This document shows, in pieces, positions 23,429 through 36,654 of a DNA stretch of 64,000 bases. Location: positions 509,001 to 573,000 of the forward strand of contig JBAMJR010000140.1 of the NCBI GenBank assembly GCA_038501785.1, read 5' to 3'. Positions within the stretch are counted from its first letter, which is position 1. Each line of letters starts with the position of its first letter. The stretch is from Myoxocephalus aenaeus. Its lineage: Eukaryota > Chordata > Actinopteri > Perciformes > Cottidae. The translations under genes and the position numbers were made by a program. The notes below the pieces were generated by a model. It had not been told where the DNA came from and did no database searches. It worked only from the letters and a program-made list of their open reading frames with translations.

Positions 23429-23985
23429 AAATGGCATTGTCATTTTATTTACGGAGCTTATCTGGAAGCACACAGAAAACTTCCAGCGAAATTACTAATG
23501 TAAAAGTTGACATTGTACAGCAAGAGTTATAATGACACGTTAATGAACAGCAAATGAAGCCAGATTGTCATGTTTCACATCATTTAAATGCAATTGAATC
23601 TGTCCTTCAAGACCATACAACTCCTTGTGCCCCTCGTCCTAATCACATTGACCGTTCACCTCCTGACTGGAGGTGAACAGCTCCTCTGACCCGTCTCTTA
23701 CCTGGACTGTGATGGTCAGCGACCTACAAACGGCAGCCACGGCACTTTCGGCAGCGTGCAGAGTTTTTTTACATCCAACGCGGCGTGTTGCACAACGCCA
23801 TGTACAGTATTTCTACTGCATGCCCGCCTCACTCACTCACCCGCCCATCATCATCATCATCATCTCACATCATCACTGGAGAGTGGGCCGAAATCCGATT
23901 GGACGACGACATAATCCCAACGCAGGAGGGGAAATATGTGAAACACAGGGAATACTAAAGGATTACACCATCTGGCCATATCTAG

Positions 23986-23989
<4 letters not shown>

Positions 23990-24017
<28 letters not shown>
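23990..24017. repeat. (TG)n microsatellite
   Basis: About 28 bp. Confidence 0.95.
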
Positions 24018-24405
24018 CCATGCATGCTTATGTGCACATGTAGGTAGATGCCCGGTCTCGTGTTCATTCATAAGCTATTGGGTCATTCATGCCTGTTGAC
24101 AGCTGTGACACTGGATTTGCAACCGTTTTAAGCGCTGAAGGTGTTGCTGCACGGCCAAAAGCTGCTTTACACGGCTCTGCAGGCAAAACTTGCACACACG
24201 TGTAACCATTTGAAAAATGTTTTTTTTGTATGACAAGATTTTGTCACAGATTGCCCAATGAGTAGAGTCGTAATATGATACAGTATGTATCATGACACAG
24301 GAACGACCTACCTGTGGAGATAAGGCTCGCAGAATCAATAACTTCTTTTAAATCATTTCTTAAAACCCATTTTGAATTGCTTTTAAGTGATGTTGTCCTT
24401 TTATG

Positions 24406-24407
<2 letters not shown>

Positions 24408-24436
<29 letters not shown>
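24408..24436. repeat. (CA)n microsatellite
   Basis: About 29 bp. Confidence 0.95.
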
Positions 24437-24440
<4 letters not shown>

Positions 24441-27229
24441 GATTCTCCTGGCCAAGATGTCAATAAAATATTGACTGAGTTCATATCTGCATGTAAACTA
24501 TTTGTTAAAAATTAATGCAGGTTTCAATACGGTGTCAGAAAACATGATATCACGTGACTCCATATTTTCTATATTTTCAACGCCCCCTCCCAATACGCGC
24601 GTTGAATTTGATCCCTTTCTTGCATCGTCCGCGTAAGCAGGGACACGAAGGTGAAATCATGTTAACGTATGAGCAGGTCTGTGCAGAAGGAAAAGTCACA
24701 CCAATAGCAGAAGAAATGCTGCATTTATAAATGGGTTGATCGTTAACAGGTAAACACATTGAAACACAGTATTTCACAAGACGTTGTCAAAACGGATTGA
24801 CTTGGATTTATGGATTCTCTCACAGATTCTAAATTTAAATCTAGATTTACACCAGTAGGCGTTTTCCTGGTGTGTGTGTACTGATGGAAGAACGCCTGAG
24901 AAAGACGTTGATGTTTTTACAGGCGTGTCAGCAACTCTTTCAGTACTAACCGGTGAAAGCATGTGTGTTTCTGTAAAGTAACAGATCACACAGTGATGTG
25001 TGTTCTGTGAATGACAGATGTGATTTGTACAAACACACACACATATATATGTGCATGCATACACACACATTCACACACACTGCAATGTAGGATTACATGT
25101 TAACAAAAGAGGATTTAACTTCAGTTGATTGTTTTAAGTCGAATACATTATTAGACGAAAGTATTTACTTTCAGTTCTTCGAATTAATCTGGCGCACTCG
25201 GTTATGTTCCGTTTCTCTGATTGTGTGTTCACTCTAAGTACATGCACAATGACCGTGCATGCAGACATGACTGCAGAAGTGCACTGTGCAGTGTGTCATC
25301 CTGTCTTTGCAGACTCATGCCCACATAAGTGGATTTATCTGAGAGTGTGTGTGTGTGTGTGTGTCCTGAATTTGGCAGAGTGCTGGATAAAGACTCCATA
25401 TTTTCTCCGCACATCAGATCTGTTGCTGAGCATCAAACGCGTCTATGCGTACTGTTAATGATTTCCCCCGAGAGCATCTGAAATGCATTGAGCTCTGAGG
25501 TTAACAGGGCAAATGACATTTCATCTAAATGCTCCGGTTTGGACATATTCCAATTCAGCGTGTACCGGCCGATAATCTGATTCAGCGCTGCTGATTTATG
25601 AAGCTCGGGGAGATTATCACAATGCACTAAAACGCATCAAAAAAAAAGCACAGAGTGCAAACTGCTCATGGTGAACCGAAGGTCCAGGGATCATACGACC
25701 CACAACCATACGAAGAGAGGAAGAACAACTTTAAATGTAAAGGACTACTCCGATGACTGTATAGGAAACGATCAGGCCTTAGATAGCTTTATCTGGTGTG
25801 GATGCTAATGCTTTTACAGGAGCGATTGAGAAAGTGAGTCCTTGAATCAGTTATCTGGGGGACTGGAATGTTGAAAACTAAATTTTACAAAAAGACTTGA
25901 AATCTGTAATTTCTAAAGATAGTTGACAAAACAATATTTTAGTATCTACCGTGTATGATCTATCGAGAAGGATTGCAGAGTTTTAGACGGTATTACAAAG
26001 AATGACTTCAATCCACAGCTAACCTGCTCAAACAATCCTCACAAGCAGGTGCATTTACAAACAGGACTAAATTGCGTACCAACTGGCCCTGACAAGGTTT
26101 GTTTCAGGCTTTAAACCACTCAATCAGGTCACATGGCTTTACTGAGACCCTTCACAAACTGTGACCGAACTTATATAACGGTTTGATAAAATATACTTTA
26201 GCGTCCCCAAAAGGGAAACTGTGCGGTAGAAACAGCTGTGATCGACTTCATACGATACACAGTCAACCAGACAGTACAGTGGCACTACCAAGACAGTCAA
26301 ACATAAAGATACAAGTTAGAAATACATAAGCATGATAAGAGGAGGAGTTCATAATAATAAAAAAACATAATACGTAATGTATTAAACTGTCTCCTTGCCT
26401 ATGATTAGCTGTTTTCTTGTTGAGTCATTGTATAGACGTTGGGAGCAAAGATAGCTTGATTAGGAATCGTGCAAGGAAGCAAGGAAGGAAGGAAAGAAGG
26501 AAGGTTTGATGAGTGGATGAGGAAAGGTAGGAGAGCAAAGCCAGAAAAAATGAAGATGGGAATGTGGAATGAATGAAGGATAATATGGGGAAAGAGAGAA
26601 GAAGGAAAGGAGAAAACGGATGAAAAGATAAGTGACAAAGGAGCAATGGAGGATGAGCAGTAAGAAGGAAGAGAGGAAAGGAGGAGGAGAGGAAGAAGTC
26701 AAACTATGTGTTGCCGGGTTAGCGGTTCATTCAGACCTACTCAGTGTGAGGGAAACGGAGTGAACCTGCAGACCTTGTTGGGTTTAGAGACAAGGTGGGA
26801 AGGATTAGCTGTTCAGGAACATCTTCCTTTCAGTTTAGCAGGATGAGAGAGATTTGTCTGGTCCCAAACAACCCTGAGGTCAGACCACAGACACCTCCTC
26901 CAACAAGAGACCTCTCAAGAAGGTCAGAGAGGTTTTAAACCCGAGAAAGAAAAACAGGTACACCGCTCGGTCCTGTAGTATGATGGATTAGAAAGTAGTA
27001 CCATAATCTCTGTGATAGAGCAAGTGGATTAAAGGGGAAAAAAGATTAGAGTTTGATCAACCGCCTCCTCGCTTCTGTGCTGAGGTGAAAGGATCAGTGG
27101 GCTGTGCTTAGAGAGTCAGAGATAATAAAAAACTCAACTACAATTGAATAAAGCACTATAGCATACACATGTTCATTACATTATGCATATATTATGAAAT
27201 ATTCTTATAGGGATTTATTTCTGCAAACA
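24437..27229. other. Non-coding sequence with a purine-rich stretch
   Basis: No exon recognised. About 26470-26700 is strongly purine-rich on the plus strand (GGAAGGAAGGAAAGAAGG-type words). A short (TG)n array of about 20 bp lies at 25344-25364. Confidence 0.5.
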
Positions 27230-27300
27230 TGTGCATATACAGCTATACTGTATATGCGCATATACAGCTATACTGTATATGTGCATATACAGCTATATAT
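27230..27300. repeat. Tandem repeat of a 25-bp near-palindromic unit
   Basis: Two full copies and one partial copy of GTGCATATACAGCTATACTG+TATAT start at 27231, 27256 and 27281; one unit has GCG for GTG. Each unit is close to self-complementary (ATATACAG.TATACTGTATAT). Confidence 0.9.
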
Positions 27301-27979
27301 GTGTGAGTCTGCGCGCTGTGTTACATTCCTTATGCTAATTTTTTAATCAGACTTCATTGCTGCTACTATCAAGGTGTTGCTTGTCGTACTTGTCTCTGAA
27401 GGAATGTAGTATGTGTGTGCTTAAATGAGGACGTAGAACGGTTGGTTTTGAGCATACATGAACTGCGTCCAAGTCACACTGGAAATATTCAATGTCGAAA
27501 GAACTTGACGGTAAAGCAGCAAACAATCATTTTGGTCCAACCAAACTGCACTAGAACACCACGAAACTGCAGGAAGTCACTGTCCATCATCATATCTCGA
27601 CTTCCCATTTACTTTTACTGAATGCAGATGGGAGCCATGTTTTCTAAAAGGATCAATATCATCTATAGCGTGTACAGATGCATCCACTCCACCTGGTGGA
27701 CGGCGGGGGTCCCTACACACTTAGACACATCACAAGGAGGCCTTTACTGTGCAATGACACACACTCTACATTTTGGAGAATTGTTCCTGTTCCCTGTGCC
27801 GACTGAACTAGATATGATTTTAGGATTATCTCTTCTTGTGTGGTTTGTTTCAAATAGATAATCCTCAACAAAAGTCACTTTGCAGAGAATATCTCATTAT
27901 CAGTGAGGATCACCAACTCACTGGAGTCGTAAGAGGACAGGATGGGAGCTGTGTTTCGTCTCAGCTGCTCTGTATCACT

Positions 27980-28000
27980 CACACACACACACACACACAC
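27980..28000. repeat. (CA)n microsatellite
   Basis: About 21 bp. Confidence 0.92.
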
Positions 28001-29575
28001 AAATGTTTAAATAAAAGAAGAAAAACGCGCAGATCTTCATATCCGTAGATCCAGTGGGACGGCTTTAAATATTCCACAAGCTGGCTGGCTGCGGGCCAAC
28101 TGGCAAAGCGTGTTATGCTGCGAGCCGCGCTCAGAGCCAGAGAAACCCCCGCTGAATCCACCACACTCTGCTGACGGCCGCAGTTGTGTAATTGCTGGAA
28201 AGTGTCATTCATCACAAGGAAAATATAATGTTGGTTCACCGGCCTCATGACTCGATTACCTATTATAAAAAGAAGAAAAAAAACAATGATTCTCGATGCA
28301 TCGCAATGCATCACATTCTCAATTTATATTTTATGCTATATTACCGCAGACGGCTACTTTTTCATCAGGTAATACGAGCAGTCAGCGTTTTAGAAATGTA
28401 GAGAATAAAATAAGATGGCAAACATTATCTGGACAGAATGACATTGCGTTTGCTGCATCTCTGTTGTACACGGTACCCTGCGTGAGAATGGAATAAAAGG
28501 ACTCACTGTTACGTGTCGCTCTGGCCTTTATCACACTGCACAGTGGGAGAAACTGTTGAAGGATACAGGTCACAGAAGGTGATGCTATCGCAACAGGAAA
28601 AGCCCTGAATTCCTGCCGGCTCCGCCGACGCTACGTGGTAGCCGCCTGTGACCTCTGACCTCTCTGAAAGGAGCGTGACAAAAGGGAATTTCCCCAGGGA
28701 CACGCAGCGTATTGACTCTAGCTTCATTAGGCTGATCAGTTTGGCCCTGTGTCATCCTTACAAGGGGAATGCCTGCAGCATCCTGTTGCCATGACAACAA
28801 CAGAAAGAGTTAATCAGCCGCTACTGTACGCCTCAGAAATGCATCTCACCTAGAACGCACCGGCTTCCTTAATTACCTGGTGTATTAATCCCCATGGACG
28901 CACAAGCAAAACACAGCTTAAGTGGAGGCAGAGAGATTATATTCACAGGGTTTGCCTCGGTTTAACTCAACGTGGTAATTGCTCAGTGTAATTATTGTTG
29001 TTTTTGTGGCTCTAGTAATTATGATTATTGTAACGCCCACTCCAAAACAAGCACGTTACAGTGGAGCATGTTGAAGTGGTAAGTGAAGCAGGGAAAGGAC
29101 CTCAGGGGATCAAATGAGGGAGCAAAGCTTTTAGTCTCTGGATGAAATTTTACGGACTCGGTTCCATGCAGGGCATTGCAAACTGGTGTTGGCAAACCAC
29201 TAGGTGGCAGGGCACAACAACGTTCCCCTTGTGACTCCTGTAATGTGCATCAAGTCAAATGCAGCTCAGCACACACACACTGGCCTGCTGCGAGTGTTTC
29301 GTTCAGACACAGAGGTACAAGGATCCTTCTGGATCAACTAAACCACACACAGGTGTGTTGCTGTAAAAGAGGGCTGGGCAGGGAGCTGGAAGACAGAGTG
29401 GAAAATGTAATTGGTGCGTGTGTGTATGTGTCTGTGAACCTGGCATTTTCCTGAGTGGGTGAATGTCAGACAGACTGTTAATATTGGACAGCTGGTGGCC
29501 CACTGTCCTTCTGTTCTTGGCCACCAGCTGTCCTCTGTCAAGTGATGTAACATTACCCCATCTTTCAACATTGAT

Positions 29576-29577
<2 letters not shown>
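28001..29577. other. Non-coding sequence, nothing recognised
   Basis: A block at about 28855-29035 contains many TAAT/ATTA words (CTTAATTACCTGGTGTATTA, GTAATTATGATTATTG) and could be a regulatory element; no exon seen. Confidence 0.4.
29486..29533. repeat. Perfect 15-bp inverted repeat with 18-bp spacer
   Basis: GGACAGCTGGTGGCC at 29486-29500 pairs perfectly with GGCCACCAGCTGTCC at 29519-29533. Confidence 0.95.

Positions 29578-29661
<84 letters not shown>
29578..29661. repeat. (CA)n microsatellite
   Basis: About 84 bp of uninterrupted CA repeats. Confidence 0.98.
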
Positions 29662-29664
<3 letters not shown>

Positions 29665-31434
29665 TGACCCCGGGACCCTTTTCTAGATCGTTTAGGGCAG
29701 AACCTGTGGAAGGACAAAATACTCCAGACAATAATCCATCAGCCTCGTTCACCTCTAATAGAGACAAATAGACAACTGTTAAACCGAGTGTTTGTGTGGC
29801 AGAGTGGTAGCTGGATTGTGATGGATTGTCATGGTGGGGGTGTGTGTGGGCGTGTGTGTGTGCTTTTAACATGTATACATGCTGTATATCAAATGTGCGC
29901 GTATGTTTCTGATGCATTTCAGAGGCTCATCCTGCCCTCTGTTGGTAGGAAATAGGGAATAACACCGGTGGAGCTGCATGTGTGTCTGATTGATGCTGCT
30001 CAGCTGATGCGAGCGCAGAGGCTGGGAAGTTGACAAAGCTCCAGGCTGACAGAGCGTCCATTAAAGCAGCCGTCCGTCCCACAGGACACCTGCCCCGGAT
30101 AAAGAATGAGGAGCGCTGGAGGTGACTGGAGCGCTGTTGTGTGGTGTTAACCTAGACCTGGAAACCTTCAGGTGGATGACTGCAGTGGCAAAAACACCCT
30201 TCGGGGTTGTTACTAATAAGACACATAATACCCCTTAACCACTGGAAAAGTAAAGGTTACTCACTGGGAGCCATAATTCACTACTGTATGTCTCAGGTGA
30301 GGTGAGGATGGTTATTTATTTGACTTAGTGCAGTCTAATGTCCTGCCATTAAAAAAAAGAAGATAATTCTAAGATAGCTTGGGTCTTGGTCTGAAATCTC
30401 GCCCCATTTTGTCGCCATTTTGAAAAACTGTCTCAATATATGACAAGTATTATTACACCCTATATAGGGGACTCAAAGTATCACACAATGCATCGTCAGA
30501 AAGTAGTGTACAACCGATGGTCACTAACCAAGCAGTGAATACCATCATGCACTGGCTTGAAGGGAAACTGGCAGACGAAGTAGAGAATGAGAGGAGTGAA
30601 AATGATATATTACACGTGAGCAGAGCAGCACATTTCCTCGGCCCCTCACGCCCTCTTCTATTGACGGGGTCGACGTCATGGAGGGAAGGTGACCGGTCAC
30701 AGATTGATCAGATTGATCACGCTCGATCCACACATCTCAATAACCAGAGACATGTGTGATAACGGTCAAAGGTTCACAGCAGTATTGGCTTACTTTCCTC
30801 CTGTGCACATGGAGAATACGTGTCCGTGTTTTACAGTGTTGGGAAAAAAAAACTTGCAAAATGGCTACAGGCATTGTCTGAAAGACATCTTGATTTGGAT
30901 GCAAGTACAGGTTGTTTGAAATGAAACAATAAATGCAGACAGCCACGATCAACTTCCAACTATGGACTCATTCCATTTGAGAGAAGAATCTTTTCCGTCA
31001 GAGGGCACTGACCAATCTATTTTATAACCGTGAAATTCAATCCATATGCAATTACACACCTTTTTAGATGTATCATTCAATTGGTCATTATTGAAATATA
31101 AAATGTTGGTATTGACCACAACAACTGATAACTGATGATGGCGGTATCTGTTGGGCTATGGTGTCAAGTCTTCTTCATGGTTGTTTTGAAGGACGTAGTT
31201 TGTGGTCCAGTTCAATTGTATTGCATTCTATTTCACAGATAGTTTTAATATTTAGTCCCCTCCCCTCGCTTTGAATTAGGTGCACTGGACAAAATATGTT
31301 CATGTAAAAGAAATGAGAATTGACAGATACAGTATATTGACACCTGATATTTTTGTTGTGATAAATACAATGATGAGTTCATAAAGTCAAAATAAATGAT
31401 GTTGAGAATATAGACACCGACATGCACACAAAGA
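29662..31434. other. Non-coding sequence, nothing recognised
   Basis: No exon or repeat family seen. Confidence 0.45.
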
Positions 31435-31459
31435 TACACACACACACACACACACACAA
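31435..31459. repeat. (CA)n microsatellite
   Basis: About 25 bp. Confidence 0.92.
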
Positions 31460-31711
31460 TGTGCACAGCGTGGTGCTTCAGTGTCTGAGACGTGTGATGA
31501 GCCTCCTGGTGAAGGATCAACAAACCGAGCTGTCTACTTGTCTCTAGCAGTGACAGTGTGTGAGAAGCCGGTGTCAAACGCATGCAGCAGAGCTGGCTGG
31601 ATGTCCCGTTTGTTCCAGATGCTTTGGTGCTGATGTGTTGTCTCTGTCCACAGACGACTTTGGACATGAGGCCTAATACATGGAACGCTGCTTGCCCAGG
31701 TATCAGAGTGT

Positions 31712-31713
<2 letters not shown>

Positions 31714-31748
<35 letters not shown>
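31714..31748. repeat. (CA)n microsatellite
   Basis: About 35 bp. Confidence 0.95.
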
Positions 31749-31749
<1 letters not shown>

Positions 31750-33976
31750 TACATGTCAGTGCCGTACAAACCCCCGTTAAGTGGAAAGCCCAACCTGATA
31801 CAGCACTTTAACAGTATGTATCACACATGGCAAACATCCAGATTACATGTCAGGAGGGTTCCTAAGCACCGGCTCTCCTGTCGCATGGAAACAGAAGCAG
31901 GAGGCGAGGTCACAACCAGCTGAAGCTCACATGAACAACCCTCACTGTTCACTTACATTTCCTTCAGGCTGAAGGAATCAGAGGGAGTTTTCACTCCACT
32001 TCCTCTCCCATCACTTTTTGCCACAGTTGGCTGACTTGAGATGAAATTCAAATCGATTTATTACATGTTTTTTTTAAGCCCGCTCTACAGACGTTCATCA
32101 CTTTGAGATTCACACATCTGTTCCGTTCTCTATAATGACTTCACGGAGCGCCACCGTGGATTCAAGTCGAATGCGTGAGATACTTCAAAACTGTCCACTG
32201 ATCCTATTGTCAGTGTACCGATGCGCCTGGACAGGATGTGGTTCCACGTGTCGTAATTGGGTTATAAAGTACGGTTAATTAAAGCTCCGTACACCTCTCC
32301 CTGCTTGGCAACCAGGAAGAGCTCATTAGCAGAGAGACACTTTTTACTGTTCTCTGGGAGAAGCTCCTCAATTAAAGAGACCGGGGAAGTGAAGAGGACT
32401 TATTTGACATGGGCGGTCTGCGATTGTCTTTGCTCTGTTTGACAAGTTTCATTGTGTTCCTCGACAGGCAGCGTGCATGTATGTATGTACCGTGTGCAAT
32501 ATACAGCATACATTATTTAAGTAAAGATTTTAGACCCCAGATGTAGTTTGAGTCGGTTTCAAGTTAAAGGCTGTTAGTAATATACCACTCAACATTTATT
32601 CAAAGCTCATATGTGCAGGATTAAAACACATGTATATACAGTATATTTATATATACTGTATATATATTTTTCACACGGCCCATGTATGAAAAATAAACGT
32701 ACTAAAGACATCAAACACTGCATGCATAGGTAAATAAAATAAAGATGAAGTCTGTGCAATGCTGTTAATTAGTACATTAATCTCACTACCATTTATGCTC
32801 TATTAAATGCCCTGCCAATGATACACTTGACTTTTTAATGACTTATCGTGAAGAAGGTGAACTAACGATGCCAAGAAAACGTCTGAATATGCTATAAAAA
32901 AAAAAAAAGTCGATGCTTAATGGCTTCAGACTGGCCGAGTTGGCACGGAACTGCAAAGATGCAGCATCAAGGACAAACCCAGAGCCTTCAAACAGGAACA
33001 TCACACAGGATGAATGTGCTGATGACCCGCCAGCTGGGTAGTGACCTGGAACACTGTTTGGTAAAGGGGAGGCACTCTTTAAAAACAAATACGTAGCAGG
33101 TGATTGGCTAAACCGCCTGTCATTTTTCTTCTTCTTTTAATGAAGAAAAGATGTCAGTTCTGATAGAACTGCTGCCAACAACCTGTCTCCTCTCTGTGGC
33201 GTCTCAAACCCCCTAAGCCCCGCCCCCGGCTGCCACTAGCTCCTCACAGGATGCCGATTGGACACAAACCCACCACTCAAGATCGATTTCCGCTCGATTC
33301 TTCTCGTGATATCCTGTGGTACTACACGCAAGATGGGAATGTTGTGTGAACTCAGGTTTAAAGGAGCCATTGTTTTACAAAATACAATACACTGTTAGGT
33401 TCACGTGCAATGTTTCACCATATCTTACTACACAAGTGCCACATTTTCCTAGATTCAGAATGTGCTCTGACTCCCAAGAATGAACCCTTTAATGACCTAA
33501 TGGCCTGTTCCCTATGTTGGTCATTACTTAACACACAATGTTATCACCATGGTTTCTTTTCCCCAAACGGGACCGTTGTGGACAGGTGGATGAGCGATCG
33601 GGAGCGGAGAACAGGACAAGAGGGAGAAGTTTAATTTCCTGTCCATGGCTGCAGTTATCTAACATGATGAAGAGTCTCCGTCTCCGTCTGCCGGACATTC
33701 CTGCGCTCTCACTGTTTGAAAGACATACAGGAATTCAACCAGAGACGTTCATGCGCGTTGAAAGTTATCGAGGACGACGTCTCAGAGCGTCAGACAGTTT
33801 CTACGGGACCAAAACCGTCTCACAGTCACAGTTATTCAACACGGAACATCCGCAGACCAGAGAGGAACGAGGGGACAGAGTTCACCGGCAAAAATAATAA
33901 AAACACAGATTCCTTAGCAGCACGAAACCACGCAGTGAAATCAAGATCACACAGACAGGCTGTGTACACAAGCAAG

Positions 33977-33979
<3 letters not shown>
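31749..33979. other. Non-coding sequence with one small AT palindrome
   Basis: TATATACAGTATA at 32633-32645 pairs with TATACTGTATATA at 32652-32664. A 78-codon open frame at 33664-33897 (plus) is discussed as a finding; no gene is recognised. Confidence 0.45.

Positions 33980-34065
<86 letters not shown>
33980..34065. repeat. (TG)n microsatellite
   Basis: About 86 bp of GT repeats. Confidence 0.98.
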
Positions 34066-34066
<1 letters not shown>

Positions 34067-34506
34067 AGAGAGGGCCCAGGTGGTGGGAATAGTGCCAGTT
34101 GCGGGTCAGTTGAGGTCATTTGAATAGAGGAGAGGAGCCTATTTGAATGGAAAAGTCTGCGGGCGAGCATTGTTTCCATGTTCCTTAACAAAGGTAAGCG
34201 CACACAACAGGCTGCTGGCACACACAACTCCCACAAAATCATGCAAACACTCAAGATACATATGCACTGTGTGGTGCGTGTTTATGGTTTAAAAAATATA
34301 TGCAAATCTATGTTCAAATCTACTAAAGAATGAATCGTACACGTATGTGTGTAAAGATCTACTTTTCTTTGCTGCCATTCCTTTGTGTGCACGTTTCTGC
34401 CCTCTGCATTGCCCTCTCCCTCTCTCTCCCACGCCCTCTCTCTCTCTCCCCTTCATCTTTGAATGTGGTTATGTAAAACCTCAGGATTTCTCAGCAGTAT
34501 AGTCTG

Positions 34507-34542
34507 CGAGAGCGAGAGAGAAAGAGAAAGAGAGAGAGAGAG
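34507..34542. repeat. (GA)n-rich tract
   Basis: Short imperfect GA array. Confidence 0.85.
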
Positions 34543-34783
34543 GGTGCAGACACTTTCAAAAAGATATACTCTGATGGTTTCCATCTTTCCCAAGCCTTTC
34601 TCTCCTCGACCCAACCTCAAGGAGTAAACGTCCCTCCCATCTGCACCGCCGCCACCACCCACAAAAGCAGTGCTCGTTTCCAATGTCCACCGGAGATGCT
34701 GTATTAAAGAAGACCTGAAACTAGAAAGTAAACTCATGTTTACAATGTTTACTGAGGGAATAAATCAAGAGAGAAGTAGAGTT

Positions 34784-34985
34784 ACTTTCTCATAGACTTC
34801 TATACAACCAGAGGAGTCGCACCCTGGTGGTCAGTAGAGAGAATGCAAGTTTAAGGGACTTCTGCATTGGCTTCACTTTTCAGAAGCCGAGCTTGCCGCC
34901 TGCTGCGTACACAACAGCGTCACAGCTTCCCAAAACATCTTGATCGCCCCCTGGTGGCTGGCTGTTAGTTTAGGAAACGCTTGAT
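34784..34985. repeat. Dispersed teleost repeat fragment
   Basis: The words TTCTATACAACCAGAGGAGT, GAATGCAAGTTTAAGGGACT and TCTGCATTGGCTTCACTTTT match, from memory, a dispersed repeat found in many fish genomes, often near CGCCCCCTGGTGG. Ends and class are not defined here. Confidence 0.5.
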
Positions 34986-35029
34986 TTGACACGCAGCGCA
35001 GTTTTCTATTAAGAGGTTGCGTATTTTAA

Positions 35030-35107
35030 ACATCAATATCACAGTCGATCATCTTCATTTAATTCTGGGAAGCCAAAAATCATAATCACGATGAATTGTG
35101 CAGCTCT
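35030..35107 (-). mobile_element. Fragment of a hAT-type MITE end
   Basis: On the minus strand the sequence reads AGAGCTGCACAATTCATCGT followed by GATTATGATTTTTGGCTTCC. This is a degraded version of the GGGCTGCACAATTAATCG ends seen in teleost hAT elements. The other end is absent. Confidence 0.45.
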
Positions 35108-35416
35108 AAGAGGGGAAAAATAAAAAGAGAAAACTGTTAAAGAGAAGAAGAAATGGGCAGATTTAGTAACACAAAATCAAGACAGTGGACACGATATCAT
35201 CGTCTCTGTATTAAACTAAAGGTTTAAGCGACAACAAACACCGTCCAGCACCTGCTCCCTAATTTAAAAGGGACAGCTTCATAAACTGTGGGCACTTTTG
35301 TTGCCTTGGTAACAAAGGGGGAAAGCTAGAGAGAGGGAACGAGAACATCGGGAGCTGGGGCTGATGTCAGGGTTAGGAGGAACGTGGTGTTACAGTGCTG
35401 CTGACATGATAGTGCA

Positions 35417-35417
35417 G

Positions 35418-35455
<38 letters not shown>
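35417..35455. repeat. (TG)n microsatellite
   Basis: About 39 bp of GT repeats with one GCG interruption. Confidence 0.95.
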
Positions 35456-35456
<1 letters not shown>

Positions 35457-35589
35457 TACTTTGATATCGACTGCCACTAGCTGTCGGTTTATAAGCCGCG
35501 TGATAGAAACCAGAGTGTAAAAGAGAGCTTAGAGATCATCTGTTGGCTTCTGCAGACACAGACAGACGCTGTCCCAGACGCACACAGCG

Positions 35590-35705
35590 ATCACCTCCAC
35601 ATCCATCCTCTCTCCTCTCTCTTGTCTCCTCTCTCCTCTCTTCTTTCTCTCTTCTTGTGGCCTGTGTGTCTATTTTTCTCCTCCCATCTCCTCCTCCTCC
35701 TCTGT
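35590..35705. repeat. Pyrimidine-rich (CTCCTCT)n tract
   Basis: Plus-strand CT-rich region made of TCTCCTCTC and CTCCTCCTC words. Confidence 0.75.
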
Positions 35706-35785
35706 CTGCTGCCAGAGGGCAAGGATGGCATGAGCAATGTGTAAAGCTCCCCATCTATCCAGCTCCGTTCACATTTACACATACG

Positions 35786-35786
<1 letters not shown>

Positions 35787-35865
<79 letters not shown>
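35787..35865. repeat. (CA)n microsatellite
   Basis: About 79 bp of CA repeats. A further short CA array lies at about 36018-36044. Confidence 0.98.
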
Positions 35866-35867
<2 letters not shown>

Positions 35868-36654
35868 GACTAACAAGACTGGCTGTGTCTCCCAGCCCGG
35901 AGAGCAGAGGAACTTTCATTTGGATGGTGGGCCGGTTCCATTGGAGAGACGATACATCAGAGCCTGGCCTGATGAAAGCTGCCCGGCAGCAAGGACATAG
36001 TGTGTGTGTATGTACAGTACACACACAGACACACACACACACACAGCGATATATCTTTCCAGGGATAAAAACAAATAAAGAAACATTTGACATAGCAGGA
36101 CTAATGATTCACACAAAAACTTTAGGCCATCATTAATAATGAACCCTGTATTTATTAATTCATGTTGCTACTTGGGGGTCAGCGGTACGAATACGAAACA
36201 ACAGTAACATTATCATTACTTATTACAAAACGGTTACTTATCAACACATACGCTAGTCATGAAGAAACGACAGCATCGACTTGATGTCTGTGGGTCCATT
36301 ATTATTAAAAGTCCACTATTATGCTCCACTCTGCTCCCACCTGGTTGCTAACTGCACCTGGCTTCCATTTGCACCTGACAGGTTGTGCACAGACTTGTTT
36401 CTCTGACCAAAGCCAACTGTTGCTGCTGGAAATTACACTGTTATGAGAGCGGTGAGAGCAGCGGAGTTGTAGGCCGAAAAATAAAGAACAAAAACAAACT
36501 AGAGCTGGGGGAACAGCGGAGCTGGGTATAATTCTCTGTGGGTTCCTAAGATAAACTTGTATTATTGTATTAATCCCCACAGGGCTTCAGGTGTTGGAGC
36601 AGCACGATAATGAGAGCGACCTCTGTCTTCTTTTGAAGTTAATATATATACTGT

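Noticed and set aside
27559..27590. Possible SDFLQ peptide as the PAS CDFLHG motif of the missing ERG exon
   Set aside because: Neighbouring residues do not match any ERG PAS sequence.
28024..28314. Minus-strand frame with a VNQHYIFLVMNDTFQQLHNC-like peptide
   Set aside because: Looks mildly protein-like, but no family recognised, no convincing splice sites, and one end is CA repeat.
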